Source: Chlorobiaceae bacterium
GTDB taxonomy: Bacteria; Bacteroidota; Chlorobiia; Chlorobiales; Chlorobiaceae
Assembly (NCBI GenBank): GCA_016927285.1
Contig: JAFGMZ010000084.1
Coordinates: 1 to 33,801 of the forward strand
Direction of reading: 5' to 3'
Length of the DNA: 33,801 nt
Below, one piece after another: positions 16,311-25,205 of the stretch. The translations under genes were made by a program, and so were the position numbers. Below the pieces are notes generated by a model. It saw nothing but the letters and a program-made list of their open reading frames with translations. It searched no databases and was not told the origin of the DNA. Numbering within the stretch: the stretch's first letter is position 1; each line of letters opens with the position of its first letter.

Positions 16311-17417
16311 CTACCTGAGTTTCAATGTCATGAGACTTGCAAGAAAGAACAGAACGGTGATAATCCAGAACCTGATGACAATTTTCTGTTCTGGCCAGCC
16401 TTTCAACTGGAAGTGGTGATGCAGCGGAGCCATGAGAAAAATCCTGCGCCCCTGACCGTATCGCATCTTCGTATATTTGAACCAGAGCACCTGCAGAGAA
16501 ACCGACAGTGTTTCGATAAAGAAAATTCCTGCCAACACGGGTAGAAGCAGCTCCTGTTTGATGAGAAGGGCAATAACGGCAATGGCGCTTCCCAGAGCAA
16601 GCGACCCTGTATCTCCCATGAATACCTCCGCAGGATTCGAATTGAACCAGAGAAAACCCACGCAAGCCATCACGATTGCCATGCTGACCACGGCAATTTC
16701 CCCGCCGCCGGGAATAAATGGAATTTTGAGATAAGACGCATAAACCGCATTTCCGCCAAGATAGGCGAAACCGCCGAGAGCAAATACAACGATAGCGGAA
16801 CTTCCCGAGGCAAGACCGTCAAGACCGTCGGTAAGGTTGACCGCATTGGAGACCGCCGTGATGATGAAAATCACGACAGGAATATAGAAAATTCCGTAAT
16901 CGATCGTGAGATTTTTGAAGAACGGCACTGTCGTGGTGGAACGAAGCACCGAAAACGCCGGATCGTACCATGTGTAAAGGCCGATAACGAGTCCGAGCGC
17001 TATCTGACCGATGAGTTTATACTTCGGAGAAAGTCCGCCCTTGACCTTCAGTACGACTTTCATATAATCGTCAAGAAAGCCGATGGCGCCCATCCAGAAA
17101 ACCGCGAGCATGATCAACCAGACATGAGGGTCGTCGAAGCGCGCCCACAAAAACACCGACAGCTCGATCGCGATGATGATGAGCAGGCCACCCATAGTGG
17201 GAATATCCTTCTTCTTACGATGTTCCGGCGGCGCCTCTTCTTTAACCGGCTCTATGATACGACCCTTCAGATACCTTATGAACCATGGACCGAAAACAAG
17301 ACAGATGAGAAGCGCCGTTACCGCAGCCGCGCTCGCCCTGAAGGTAAGAAACTCGATAACACCGAGACCCGGGGGGTCGAAGACGTCATTGATATATTTC
17401 AGAATATAATACAGCAT
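16311..17417 (-). CDS. mraY: Phospho-MurNAc-pentapeptide transferase MraY
   Basis: MraY moves phospho-MurNAc-pentapeptide onto undecaprenyl phosphate, making lipid I in the membrane. The 368-residue protein has about ten membrane helices. Its catalytic aspartates are in LDDYMK (115-120) and in [12 protein letters not shown] (194-205) followed by [11 protein letters not shown] (266-276). The HHHFQLKGW loop (333-341) and KKDIPTMGG (69-77) are also diagnostic. It follows murF by 17 bases. Confidence 0.97.
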   Translation of the reverse strand: MLYYILKYINDVFDPPGLGVIEFLTFRASAAAVTALLICLVFGPWFIRYLKGRIIEPVKEEAPPEHRKKKDIPTMGGLLIIIAIELSVFLWARFDDPHVWLIMLAVFWMGAIGFLDDYMKVVLKVKGGLSPKYKLIGQIALGLVIGLYTWYDPAFSVLRSTTTVPFFKNLTIDYGIFYIPVVIFIITAVSNAVNLTDGLDGLASGSSAIVVFALGGFAYLGGNAVYASYLKIPFIPGGGEIAVVSMAIVMACVGFLWFNSNPAEVFMGDTGSLALGSAIAVIALLIKQELLLPVLAGIFFIETLSVSLQVLWFKYTKMRYGQGRRIFLMAPLHHHFQLKGWPEQKIVIRFWIITVLFFLASLMTLKLR

Positions 17418-17434
17418 TCAGACTGAAACGTTGA

Positions 17435-18853
17435 TTATTGAGATACTCGTTCATCGCACAGGACATTGGCCGCCTCATCGAGCCGCATGCCCCTCGATCC
17501 CTTGAAAAGCACGACATCCCCGGGACGCACCATATCGAGAAGCGCTTTCGACAGCTCTTCGCGATTTGCATAATGTCCGTATGCACGGGCCTCGTTTCCC
17601 GAAACATAACCCCGGGCCAGATCGCCGATAGTCAGAAGCAGGTCGATCGTACTCCGTTGAATATACCTGCCGATCTTATCATGCTCAAGTGCTCCGGAAT
17701 TCCCGAGCTCGAGCATATCGCCGAGCACGGCTATTTTTCTGCCCGGGCACGACAGCTCATCGAGGAGATCGATGGCATAACGTACCGAATCCGGATTGGC
17801 ATTATAGGTATCGTTGATAATGGTAACGCCTCCCGCCTTCCTGTATTCCATCCGTTTCCAACCGGATGCGGGATGCAGGTTTTCCAATCCTTCCCTGACT
17901 GCTGCAAGGGCAAGCCCGAAATACGACCCGACAGCTGCTGCAGCAAGCGCATTGATGACGTTATGGCGGCCTGTCAGACGAAGCGTAACGAAGTGGCGCT
18001 TACCTCCGGAACAGAGAAAAAACGTAGCCCTCCCGTATTCGTCAAGACCGATTTCTTCGACATGTGGAACCTGCTCACCAAATTCGTCGAGGCCATAGAG
18101 CACCGTGCGCCGAAGACCTGCTGCCGCCTTTTTCAACCGGGCGTCTCCTGTATTGACAAAACAGATACCCCCATTGCTGTCGAGATACTCATAAAGCCGG
18201 GTCTCGGCATCGGCAACGCCGTCGAGATCGCGCAGAAACTCCAGATGCTCATGGCCGATATTGGTGAGCAGACCATGAGTAGGCTTGGCGATGGAGGCAA
18301 GCAGCTCCATTTCCCCGGGATGGTTTATTCCCATCTCGACGACCGCAATCTCGGTATCGCGTTTGATCTGCAGAAGGGTGAGCGGCACGCCAAGATGATT
18401 ATTCAGGTTCCCTTTGCTCATATGCACCCGGAATCCGGTAGCGAGAACCGATGCGACAAGTTCCTTCGTGGTGGTCTTTCCATTGCTCCCGCCAACGGCG
18501 ACTACCGGAATAGCAAATGTATCGCGATAAGCCGAAGCAAGCCGCTGCAGCCCCTTGACCGTATCCGGAACAACCAGATAACGCCTGCGTCCCATACCGG
18601 GATCAATCGGATGCAATGCGTACCAATCCTCTGAAACGACCGCCCATGAGGCGCCTTTCGAAAAAACTTCGTCTATATAGCGGTGAGCGTCGGTACGCTC
18701 GCCGCAAAGAGCGACAAAGACGTCGCCATCCGCTATTACCCGGGAGTCGATGACGACGCACGGTTCATCCATCTCCGGAGACTCATCGCCATACCCCGAG
18801 ACAACTATAGTTCCGATCCTTCTCAGATCGGATTCACTGAGAATTCCTTTCAT
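17435..18853 (-). CDS. murF: UDP-MurNAc-tripeptide--D-alanyl-D-alanine ligase MurF
   Basis: MurF adds D-Ala-D-Ala to complete the pentapeptide. The ATP loop is GSNGKTTT (122-129). MGINHPGEMELLASIAKPTHGLLTNIGHEHLEFL is the central-domain block, and NDTYNANPDS with VLGDMLELG are typical of the C-terminal domain. At 472 residues the length is usual. The gene lies between murE (11 bases) and mraY (17 bases). Confidence 0.96.
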   Translation of the reverse strand: MKGILSESDLRRIGTIVVSGYGDESPEMDEPCVVIDSRVIADGDVFVALCGERTDAHRYIDEVFSKGASWAVVSEDWYALHPIDPGMGRRRYLVVPDTVKGLQRLASAYRDTFAIPVVAVGGSNGKTTTKELVASVLATGFRVHMSKGNLNNHLGVPLTLLQIKRDTEIAVVEMGINHPGEMELLASIAKPTHGLLTNIGHEHLEFLRDLDGVADAETRLYEYLDSNGGICFVNTGDARLKKAAAGLRRTVLYGLDEFGEQVPHVEEIGLDEYGRATFFLCSGGKRHFVTLRLTGRHNVINALAAAAVGSYFGLALAAVREGLENLHPASGWKRMEYRKAGGVTIINDTYNANPDSVRYAIDLLDELSCPGRKIAVLGDMLELGNSGALEHDKIGRYIQRSTIDLLLTIGDLARGYVSGNEARAYGHYANREELSKALLDMVRPGDVVLFKGSRGMRLDEAANVLCDERVSQ

Positions 18854-18864
18854 GCGGATTTACC

Positions 18865-20409
18865 TTAACCTTGCGTTAACCGATCGTCACGAAAACACTC
18901 CCTGAGCATTTCCTGATCTGAGAAATAATGCTTTTTTCCGGCTATTTCCTGATAGGTTTCATGACCTTTTCCCGCGACAAGGAGCACATCATCTGACCGA
19001 AGAGATGCGACCGCCTGACGAATTGCATCGGCCCTGCATGATATGCGCTTGTAGGAAACACCCGATATACCCTGCTCAATCGCATCCAGAATGGTCTCCG
19101 GATCCTCATTCCTTGGGTTGTCGGATGTAATGTAAACGAAATCGGCATAGTCGGATGCTATTCGTCCCATCAGCGGACGCTTTGTCGTATCCCGATTTCC
19201 GCCACATCCGAAAACAACGACAAGGCGACCGGGCGGCGTCGTGAGCTCCCTGAGCGTACACAGCGCCTTTTCAAGCGCATCGGGAGTATGCGCATAATCG
19301 ACGAATCCACATCGACCAGTAACCTCATCCCATACTCGCTCCATTCTTCCAGGGACGCTGAAAGGTTTCCGCAACGCTTCGGCTACCTCCCCGGATGTCA
19401 TCCCCATACCTGACCCCACAGCCGCAGCTTCAAGCAGATTCATAGCATTATACTTTCCCGGGAGCTCAGTCTGCAGCGCACTTGTTTCATCGGGAAAATG
19501 CAGTTCGAGCATTGTGCCGATAACCTTGCGTTCTTTTACTGAAACGGAAAATCGCTTTCCGCAAGAGAGCATCTCCCTGCTGTCTGGCTGCATGGAGCAG
19601 CAGAAGCGACGATCCTCCGGCACCCGCGATGCCATGAATGCCGAATAAGGGTCGTCGCTGTTAATAACAGCAAACCCGTCGGGTTCGAGCTGGTCGAACA
19701 AGAACTGTTTCGCTCTGGCATACTCGTCGAGGGTGTGATGAAAGTCGAGGTGGTCCACGCTCAGATTGGTGAACACCCCGCATCTGAACCGAAGGGCGTA
19801 TACCCTGTCAAGCACAAGGGCATGTGAAGATACTTCCATGACCGCTGCGACGCATCCCTCTTCAAGCATGCCGAAAAAAAGCGCCTGAAGTTCATGTGCT
19901 TCGGGAGTGGTCCGCTCAAGCAGGATATCTCTCGATCCTATCCGGCAGAGCCCGGTACCAATATACGCAGCGGGAATCCCACCTGCATTGAGCATTCCGG
20001 CAATCAGCCTGGCCGTTGTAGTCTTGCCGTTGGTTCCGGTCACGCCGATCAGCATAAGTCGATCGGACGCATAAGCATAAAAAACCCTGGCCGCCTCGGC
20101 AAGGGCTTTTCTCGCGTCTGCAACCAGTATGAAGAGCACCCCTGAAACAGGATGCATCGGCAGCGTTTCGCAGATAACCGCAACAGCTCCATTGCGAATG
20201 GCTGTATCGATAAAGGCGTGACCGTCCGCGACAAAACCCCGGATTGCGACGAACAGCGACCCTGGACCGGACTCCCTTGAATCAGCAGTAATCGTTATTG
20301 CCGTAAGACTGGCAGGATCGGGACCCGAAAGCTCAAGAAATCCGATCAGTCCCAGCAGATCGGCAAGCCGCACGGGGGCGGGGGGCCTGGAATAAATACT
20401 CTCTTGCAT
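18865..20409 (-). CDS. murE: UDP-MurNAc-tripeptide synthetase MurE (meso-DAP type)
   Basis: MurE adds the third residue of the stem peptide. DNPR near 431-434, in the sequence SDNPRNEDPE, is the known signature of enzymes that use meso-diaminopimelate rather than lysine. The ATP loop is GTNGKTTT (about 126-133), and VDYAHTPDAL is in the C-terminal domain. Two starts are possible: the ATG at 20409, which shares one base with the ftsI stop as TGATG, or the GTG one codon upstream at 20412, which has slightly better spacing (7 nt) to AAGGA. The protein has 514 or 515 residues. Confidence 0.96.
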   Translation of the reverse strand: MQESIYSRPPAPVRLADLLGLIGFLELSGPDPASLTAITITADSRESGPGSLFVAIRGFVADGHAFIDTAIRNGAVAVICETLPMHPVSGVLFILVADARKALAEAARVFYAYASDRLMLIGVTGTNGKTTTARLIAGMLNAGGIPAAYIGTGLCRIGSRDILLERTTPEAHELQALFFGMLEEGCVAAVMEVSSHALVLDRVYALRFRCGVFTNLSVDHLDFHHTLDEYARAKQFLFDQLEPDGFAVINSDDPYSAFMASRVPEDRRFCCSMQPDSREMLSCGKRFSVSVKERKVIGTMLELHFPDETSALQTELPGKYNAMNLLEAAAVGSGMGMTSGEVAEALRKPFSVPGRMERVWDEVTGRCGFVDYAHTPDALEKALCTLRELTTPPGRLVVVFGCGGNRDTTKRPLMGRIASDYADFVYITSDNPRNEDPETILDAIEQGISGVSYKRISCRADAIRQAVASLRSDDVLLVAGKGHETYQEIAGKKHYFSDQEMLRECFRDDRLTQG

Positions 20410-22430
20410 CACAAAATCGTCCTTTTCCCGACAGCCGAAACCAGCTTGACCCTGACAATGCCTGATTGTGCAGTTTTAGAGCCCGGTTTGATATGTTGGG
20501 AACCGACAATGCCATCTGCGGCGCCGCTCGACTTCATATCAAGTCCGATCCATTTCAGCAGCCTCCGGGCATCATCAGCCTTCATACCCTTGAGATCGGG
20601 AACAACAACGGTTGTCGTCGAGTCGATGACCGCCTGCTCAGGGGATCTGAAAGCGAGATTTTTTTGTAGCTCTTCAGAGCATGAAAGCATTCTCGATGCT
20701 ATACTCGAAAATACGGGGGCAGCAACCGTTGATGCATAATAAACCGTTCGCGGTTCCTCAACAAGCACAATGAGTGCATAGCGTGGCGACTCGACAGGGA
20801 AATACCCGACAAAAGAAGAAACATAGACCGCATTGGCGTAGGAACCACCGGAAGCCCTCCTTGCCGTCCCGGTTTTTCCGGCCACGCTCATACCTGGAAT
20901 CGCTGCATTTCTGGCCGTTCCGCTGTCAACGACCGCCTTGAAATACTCCTTCCCCAAATACCTGGCCGTCTCGGGAGAAACGACCTTCATTACCGCTTTC
21001 GGCCGATGTTCAAGTATGGTCCTGCCTTCGGTATCGATAATACTTTTAACCAGATAAGGCTTCATCCTCACCCCGTCATTCGCTATCGTCGCATAAGCCT
21101 GCAGAATCTGCAGGGGTGTCACCATCACCTGGTAACCATAACCCATCCAGGGCAGCGTCGTCTTATCCCAATTTTTCAGCGGTCTTACCCGACCCGGGGA
21201 TTCCCCAAGCAATCCGATGCCGGTTTTCGAACCGAAGCCAAAATTCCTCGTATAGGAATGGAATTTTTCCCGTCCTGTTTCCATGGCGGTCTTGGCTGCA
21301 ATGACATTACTTGAGTGCATAATCGCTTCACGAAAAGTGATCTCTCCATAGGACTCATGATCCCTGATTCGCAAACCAAAAAGCGGCAGCACACCATTAT
21401 GGGCAAAAACCCGATCTTCAGCTTTTCGCCCGAGCACTTCAGTAGCCGTTGCCGCCATGAGTATCTTGAAAGTTGATCCCGGTTCGAAACTATCGGTAAC
21501 TGACCGGTTGCGGGATTTCTCCGGCGTCCATGTAACCCTGCGATTAAGATCGAACGACGGGTTATTGGCCATTGCAAGAATTTCACCGGTACGCACATCC
21601 ATCACGATACCTGTTGCTGCGCTCGCCTGGACACGACCGACAGTTGCGGCAAGCTCGTCCTCGACAATACTCTGGATATCGGCATCGATCGTCAACCTGA
21701 GAGTATGGCCTTTTATAGGATCAAGCTGCAGAGCATCCGGTGCAGGATAACGTTTTCCCGTTGCAGAACGCTGGAAAACTCTTGATCCGTCACGTCCCCT
21801 GAGATAACGATCATATTGCAGCTCAAGACCGCTTATACCGCTGTTCCTGCTGTCGGTCACGCCAATAACCTGTGCTGCGACATTAAGATAATAACGCTGT
21901 TGCTCCCTGTCGAACCAGACCCCGGGAATTTTTTTCTGCATCAGCGGCAAAGCCTTTACTGCGGAAACCTTTCGGCCAAGAACAGCAAGCCGTTTTTCCT
22001 TTCTGAGTTTTTTCAGATAATAAGGCCGACCTTTGCCAAGATGCTCTGAAAACAGTCTTGCCACCTCTCCCGAATTATCGAATGTCTTCTGTTTTCCTGA
22101 GCGGCGATCGGTCACCGGTTTCCCTTTTTCATTGAAAAGCGGAGTATTCCTGACGATTTGCGGATCTGCATAAAACGAAATCGTTTCAACGGTTTCCGCA
22201 AGCATCCTTCCGTGACGATCGAGAATGACGCCTCGTTGCGATTTTTCAGTGACAAGCCGGATATATTGCCTTTCTGCCTTACCCTGATACTTCCTGACAT
22301 TGATAATCTGAATGTTCAGCAACATGACGATAATGCCGACAAGAAACAGAACAAAAAAAACCACAACAAGTACAAGTCGTTTGCTGAACTCGGAATCCGG
22401 CGGCTTCTGCGATAAATCTCGATCACTCAT
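20409..22430 (-). CDS. ftsI: Septal transpeptidase FtsI (PBP3 class) with a PASTA domain
   Basis: This class B penicillin-binding protein cross-links septal peptidoglycan. After a cytoplasmic tail, one membrane helix (about 19-41) and the dimerisation domain, the transpeptidase motifs are complete. They are Ser319-Thr-Phe-Lys322 (nucleophile), Ser373-Ser-Asn375 and Lys519-Thr-Gly521. Residues about 607-665 form a C-terminal PASTA domain (VVVPDLKGMKADDARRLL), absent from the E. coli protein and known from Spo VD/PBP2x-type relatives. It works with FtsW, encoded in the same cluster. The ribosome site is weak. Confidence 0.95.
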   Translation of the reverse strand: MSDRDLSQKPPDSEFSKRLVLVVVFFVLFLVGIIVMLLNIQIINVRKYQGKAERQYIRLVTEKSQRGVILDRHGRMLAETVETISFYADPQIVRNTPLFNEKGKPVTDRRSGKQKTFDNSGEVARLFSEHLGKGRPYYLKKLRKEKRLAVLGRKVSAVKALPLMQKKIPGVWFDREQQRYYLNVAAQVIGVTDSRNSGISGLELQYDRYLRGRDGSRVFQRSATGKRYPAPDALQLDPIKGHTLRLTIDADIQSIVEDELAATVGRVQASAATGIVMDVRTGEILAMANNPSFDLNRRVTWTPEKSRNRSVTDSFEPGSTFKILMAATATEVLGRKAEDRVFAHNGVLPLFGLRIRDHESYGEITFREAIMHSSNVIAAKTAMETGREKFHSYTRNFGFGSKTGIGLLGESPGRVRPLKNWDKTTLPWMGYGYQVMVTPLQILQAYATIANDGVRMKPYLVKSIIDTEGRTILEHRPKAVMKVVSPETARYLGKEYFKAVVDSGTARNAAIPGMSVAGKTGTARRASGGSYANAVYVSSFVGYFPVESPRYALIVLVEEPRTVYYASTVAAPVFSSIASRMLSCSEELQKNLAFRSPEQAVIDSTTTVVVPDLKGMKADDARRLLKWIGLDMKSSGAADGIVGSQHIKPGSKTAQSGIVRVKLVSAVGKRTIL

Positions 22431-22473
22431 TGCCCAATGCTCTCACTGGTTTAATCCTTACACTCCTTAGACG

Positions 22474-22977
22474 TTATGGAACAATTTCGACTGCTGGCTC
22501 ACGAGAAGCCTGCAGGCCGAGAAGCTCGGCCTGCAGGGCGATATTGTGAATGCCCTGCAGTTCATTCACCTTGAGTTCCTGGGATGTGACCACGCTCGAG
22601 CTCATGGCTATCTGCTCCCTGAGCGTTTCATTTGCAAGGGCAAGTTTCTGTATCGCTATGGTATTATATATCTGAACAAGAAAGATTCCGGTTAATGGAA
22701 GCAGATACAAAAAAGTCCGCAAACGAAGAAGATCTGAAAGCCGGAATTCGAAAGCGCGTCCGAACAGTTCTCTTAATCCGCCTTGATCCGAACTTGAAAA
22801 TACAGGGGATTCTGACGGCTCCCTGTCGCCGACAGACCCTGAAGCCCTCATCCGGCCCTGTACGGCGGGATGTTCGCGATCATCATTCTGATTGCTCTGC
22901 CCCCGGTCGAGCACATCATTGAATACGCCCGGCAGAACGGTCCGGGTTACAAGTCGATCTGAATCATATGGGCTCAC
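22474..22977 (-). CDS. ftsL: FtsL-like division protein
   Basis: The name rests on position between rsmH and ftsI and on topology, because FtsL sequences diverge fast. From the chosen start the protein has 167 residues. A polar cytoplasmic part of about 85 residues is followed by one membrane helix (LRTFLYLLPLTGIFLVQIYN) and then an extracytoplasmic helix with coiled-coil character. I start at the GTG ending at 22977 because AGGAG lies 6 nt before it. This gives a 14-base overlap with rsmH. The open frame continues upstream to 23067, which would force a 104-base overlap. The cytoplasmic part is longer than in E. coli FtsL. Confidence 0.8.
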   Translation of the reverse strand: MSPYDSDRLVTRTVLPGVFNDVLDRGQSNQNDDREHPAVQGRMRASGSVGDREPSESPVFSSSDQGGLRELFGRAFEFRLSDLLRLRTFLYLLPLTGIFLVQIYNTIAIQKLALANETLREQIAMSSSVVTSQELKVNELQGIHNIALQAELLGLQASREPAVEIVP

Positions 22978-23956
22978 CGGTATCTCCTGCTGCAAGTTTT
23001 TCAAGAACCCTGAGCTTTGCACTCCTGGCTCTCGGATTCGACGATAGTTCCTGTTCTCCTGCGACAATTGCTCTCCTGGTTACGATACTGAACCCCGCTT
23101 TTCTGAGCGGCTCCCTGAGCCCAACTCCCTTCGGGCCCCAATCGCTGCGTGCCTGCTCGACAAAAAAGGACTTGACCATCCTGTCCTCGAGCGAATGATA
23201 ACTGATGACGGCAAGCCTTCCGAGCGGAGAAAGCAGCGCGGTGCTTTGTTCCAGTACCCGGGCAAGTACATCAAGTTCGCGGTTCACTTCGATCCTGACG
23301 GCCTGGAAAATCCGCGAAAGCGTCTTGATAGCGCGGTCGGGCCGCGCTTCGCGTCGCCGGATAATATCGGCAAATGTCTCGGTACGCAAAATCGGGCCAT
23401 ACCGTTCCCGGTAATCGACGACGCTCCGAGCAATACTCCTGCTCCGAGGCTCTTCGCCAAACCGGTAAAAAAGGTTCGCAAGCTCCCGTTCGCTCATGGC
23501 ATTGATGATATCGGCAGCGCTTTTTTCTGCGGCTGGATCCATACGCATATCGAGCGGACCCTGATGCAGATAACTGAATCCCCGCTCCGGAGAATCAATT
23601 TGCGCCGATGATACCCCGAGATCAAGCAGCATACCCGCCACGACAGGCGGTCTCTGGTTTTCGATGCATACCCGCTGAACAATCTTTTGCAGATCGCCGA
23701 AATTGCCTTTCACAAAAACGAGCCTGCCCGAATAAGATGAGAGCCTCTTTTCTGCAGCATCAAGCGCATTATCATCCTGATCGATGCCGATGACCAGTGA
23801 CTGCTCTGCAAAATCCCTTCTGAGCAGTTCCTGCAGGATTGCATGAGAATGTCCGCCGCCGCCAAGAGTGCCGTCAACATAGACCCCGGGTATTTTCACG
23901 AGCAACTTCGGTATTTCAGCGACAAGCACCGGCTCATGATATCCTTTTACGATCAT
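22964..23956 (-). CDS. rsmH: 16S rRNA (cytosine-1402-N4)-methyltransferase RsmH
   Basis: RsmH (MraW) methylates N4 of C1402 in the 30S decoding site. The SAM motif is DGTLGGGGHSHAI (28-40), and YHEPVLVAEIP (6-16) is the classical N-terminal block. GMLLDLGVSSAQID and GRLAVISYHSLEDRMVK are also typical. The frame is open further upstream, but homology starts at MIVKGYHEPV, so I use the ATG at 23956, four bases after the mraZ stop codon. An AGGAGG lies 13 nt away inside the mraZ end. The protein has 330 residues. Confidence 0.96.
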   Translation of the reverse strand: MIVKGYHEPVLVAEIPKLLVKIPGVYVDGTLGGGGHSHAILQELLRRDFAEQSLVIGIDQDDNALDAAEKRLSSYSGRLVFVKGNFGDLQKIVQRVCIENQRPPVVAGMLLDLGVSSAQIDSPERGFSYLHQGPLDMRMDPAAEKSAADIINAMSERELANLFYRFGEEPRSRSIARSVVDYRERYGPILRTETFADIIRRREARPDRAIKTLSRIFQAVRIEVNRELDVLARVLEQSTALLSPLGRLAVISYHSLEDRMVKSFFVEQARSDWGPKGVGLREPLRKAGFSIVTRRAIVAGEQELSSNPRARSAKLRVLEKLAAGDTGEPI

Positions 23957-23960
23957 TATT

Positions 23961-24407
23961 TTAAAAAAACCTCCTGGCAAGTGAGGAAAACCGTTCGATA
24001 TTCCCCTCCAGCAATGCATGAAGCCTTCCGGGCTCCCAGATTACCAGTTTCGTATCGGCACCCATGATGAGAGCATCCTTTTCAATTCCCGCATGATCGA
24101 GACTCTCCCGCGAAAGCGCTATCCGGCCCTGCCGATCAACGGCGACAATATCGAGACTCTCGTAGAGCATGGTTTTCAATAGTCGTTCATCAGGATTGAA
24201 ATCAGAAAGTCCGGCCAGCGCGATTTTTGTCTGCTGCCAGATTTCAGGCTCGTACAGCTCAAGAGAACCGTCTGGAGCTTTCATCAGATAAAGATATATT
24301 CCTTTCGAAGATGCCGAAGGGAAAAAATCCCTTCGAAACCGGACCGGAATCATCAATCGGCCCTTGTCATCGAGAGCGTGCAACTCCTTGCCGATAAATC
24401 CAGCCAT
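23961..24407 (-). CDS. mraZ: Transcriptional regulator MraZ
   Basis: MraZ is the AbrB-like DNA-binding protein that controls dcw operons, acting as a repressor in E. coli. The two swapped-hairpin repeats carry the diagnostic DxxGR motifs: DDKGRLMIP at 13-21 and DRQGRIALS at 91-99. The open frame extends 72 codons upstream, but homology starts at MAGFIGKELHALD, giving 148 residues, the normal size. No Shine-Dalgarno sequence is seen. It is the first gene of the cluster, and about 107 bases upstream lie three TGGGN-type repeats expected to be its own binding site. Confidence 0.95.
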   Translation of the reverse strand: MAGFIGKELHALDDKGRLMIPVRFRRDFFPSASSKGIYLYLMKAPDGSLELYEPEIWQQTKIALAGLSDFNPDERLLKTMLYESLDIVAVDRQGRIALSRESLDHAGIEKDALIMGADTKLVIWEPGRLHALLEGNIERFSSLARRFF

Positions 24408-24500
24408 GAAAGCATAATTCCGGAAACGGTTAGAACTACTGCAGACGGTAATGACAGACCTGAGACCTGCGAAATGAAGAAAAAAAATAAAACAGCAAAA

Positions 24501-24521
24501 CAATGGGAAAAAATCCCATTG
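24501..24521. repeat. Inverted repeat in the mraZ leader
   Basis: CAATGGGA and TCCCATTG pair across five A. One arm contains the last TGGGA of the MraZ box, so the other arm is the same half-site inverted. On the minus strand the stem is followed by a T-rich tract (TTTT, then T8 further on), so a weak attenuator is also possible. Confidence 0.5.
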
Positions 24522-24538
24522 TTTACCATTTTGTCCCA
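24514..24538 (-). promoter_or_regulatory. MraZ-binding box (three TGGGN-type repeats)
   Basis: The minus strand reads TGGGA, CAAAA, TGGTA, AACAA, TGGGA: three 5-nt repeats with 5-nt spacers, hence a 10-bp period. Two match TGGGN exactly and the middle one has one change. This is the arrangement described for MraZ operators upstream of dcw clusters. It lies between the candidate -10 element and mraZ. Confidence 0.75.
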
Positions 24539-24544
24539 CAAAAA

Positions 24545-24573
24545 AATGTATGCAAAAAGCCAGCACCAAACAA
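24545..24573 (-). promoter_or_regulatory. Candidate promoter of the dcw cluster (Pmra)
   Basis: The minus strand reads TTGTTT, 17 nt, TACATT. The expected start of transcription falls at the first repeat of the MraZ box, so bound MraZ would block initiation. The hexamers match the sigma-70 consensus only in part (3 and 4 of 6). The call leans on position. Confidence 0.4.
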
Positions 24574-24625
24574 ATATCTATCTCTTTTACACTTCGTTTT
24601 TTTGCGCCATCCGCCGCACACAACC

Positions 24626-25123
24626 ATGAACCATCCCGAAATTATCATCGACGGGTATAACCTTCTGCATAAACTTTTTCCTTCGGTAAGCCGCACGAAT
24701 CTTGCGCTGCATCGAAACAAAACCGAATCCCTGCTGAATAGATATCAGAAACAGCGAAAAAGCACGATTACCGTCGTCTATGACGGCGGAGGCGTCCGCG
24801 AATCGTCGGAAGGATCCTCGCTGTCCATCGTTTACACTGCTTCATCAAAAAGCGCCGACAACTGGATAATCGATTACGTAAAATCGTTGAACACAAACAG
24901 AAAAATGGTTACTATTGTAAGTTCGGACCGCGAAGTGTGCCGGTATGGGCTTGCCTTTGGGGCAAAATGCATGTCTTCAGAGGAGTTCATTGCGATTCTT
25001 TCCCCAGGTAAACGTCAGCGCAATCCCTGCTGCCCGGTTGCGGAACGTAAATTCAGCGAAGGATTTCTGGACAGCAATGAAGTGGACCAATGGAAACGTC
25101 TGTTCCGGCATCGAAAACCATGA
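24626..25123 (+). CDS. YacP-like NYN-domain protein, probable ribonuclease
   Basis: The 165-residue protein belongs to the YacP/Rae1 NYN (PIN-like) family. It shows IIIDGYNLLHKL near the N terminus with the metal-binding Asp, TVVYDGGGV in the middle, SADNWIIDYVK, and TIVSSDREVCRYG with a further acidic site. The Bacillus relative cleaves mRNA in the ribosome. The exact target here is unknown. The open frame begins further upstream, but homology starts at MNHPEIIIDGYN, so I use 24626. It is divergent from mraZ and shares its upstream region. Confidence 0.82.
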   Translation: MNHPEIIIDGYNLLHKLFPSVSRTNLALHRNKTESLLNRYQKQRKSTITVVYDGGGVRESSEGSSLSIVYTASSKSADNWIIDYVKSLNTNRKMVTIVSSDREVCRYGLAFGAKCMSSEEFIAILSPGKRQRNPCCPVAERKFSEGFLDSNEVDQWKRLFRHRKP

Positions 25124-25205
25124 ACAGCCTTCATGCATCGTTCTGTTCCTGAATTGTATACGGGATAACACATTCTCATACTAAAAAAACGTAGGTAGAA
25201 TCAGT

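Noticed and set aside
17438-18634. 398-codon plus-strand open frame opposite murF
   Set aside because: It lies wholly antisense to a gene with clear motifs, has no domain I recognise, and open antisense frames are expected from the codon bias of this genome. The same applies to the long frames opposite atpB (1999..2979), ftsZ/ftsA (8144..9238), murC (11770..12627) and yidC (32503..33528).
24408-24623. N-terminal extension of MraZ by 72 codons with a membrane-like segment
   Set aside because: It would translate the operator, the poly-T leader and the promoter region. MraZ homology begins at 24407.
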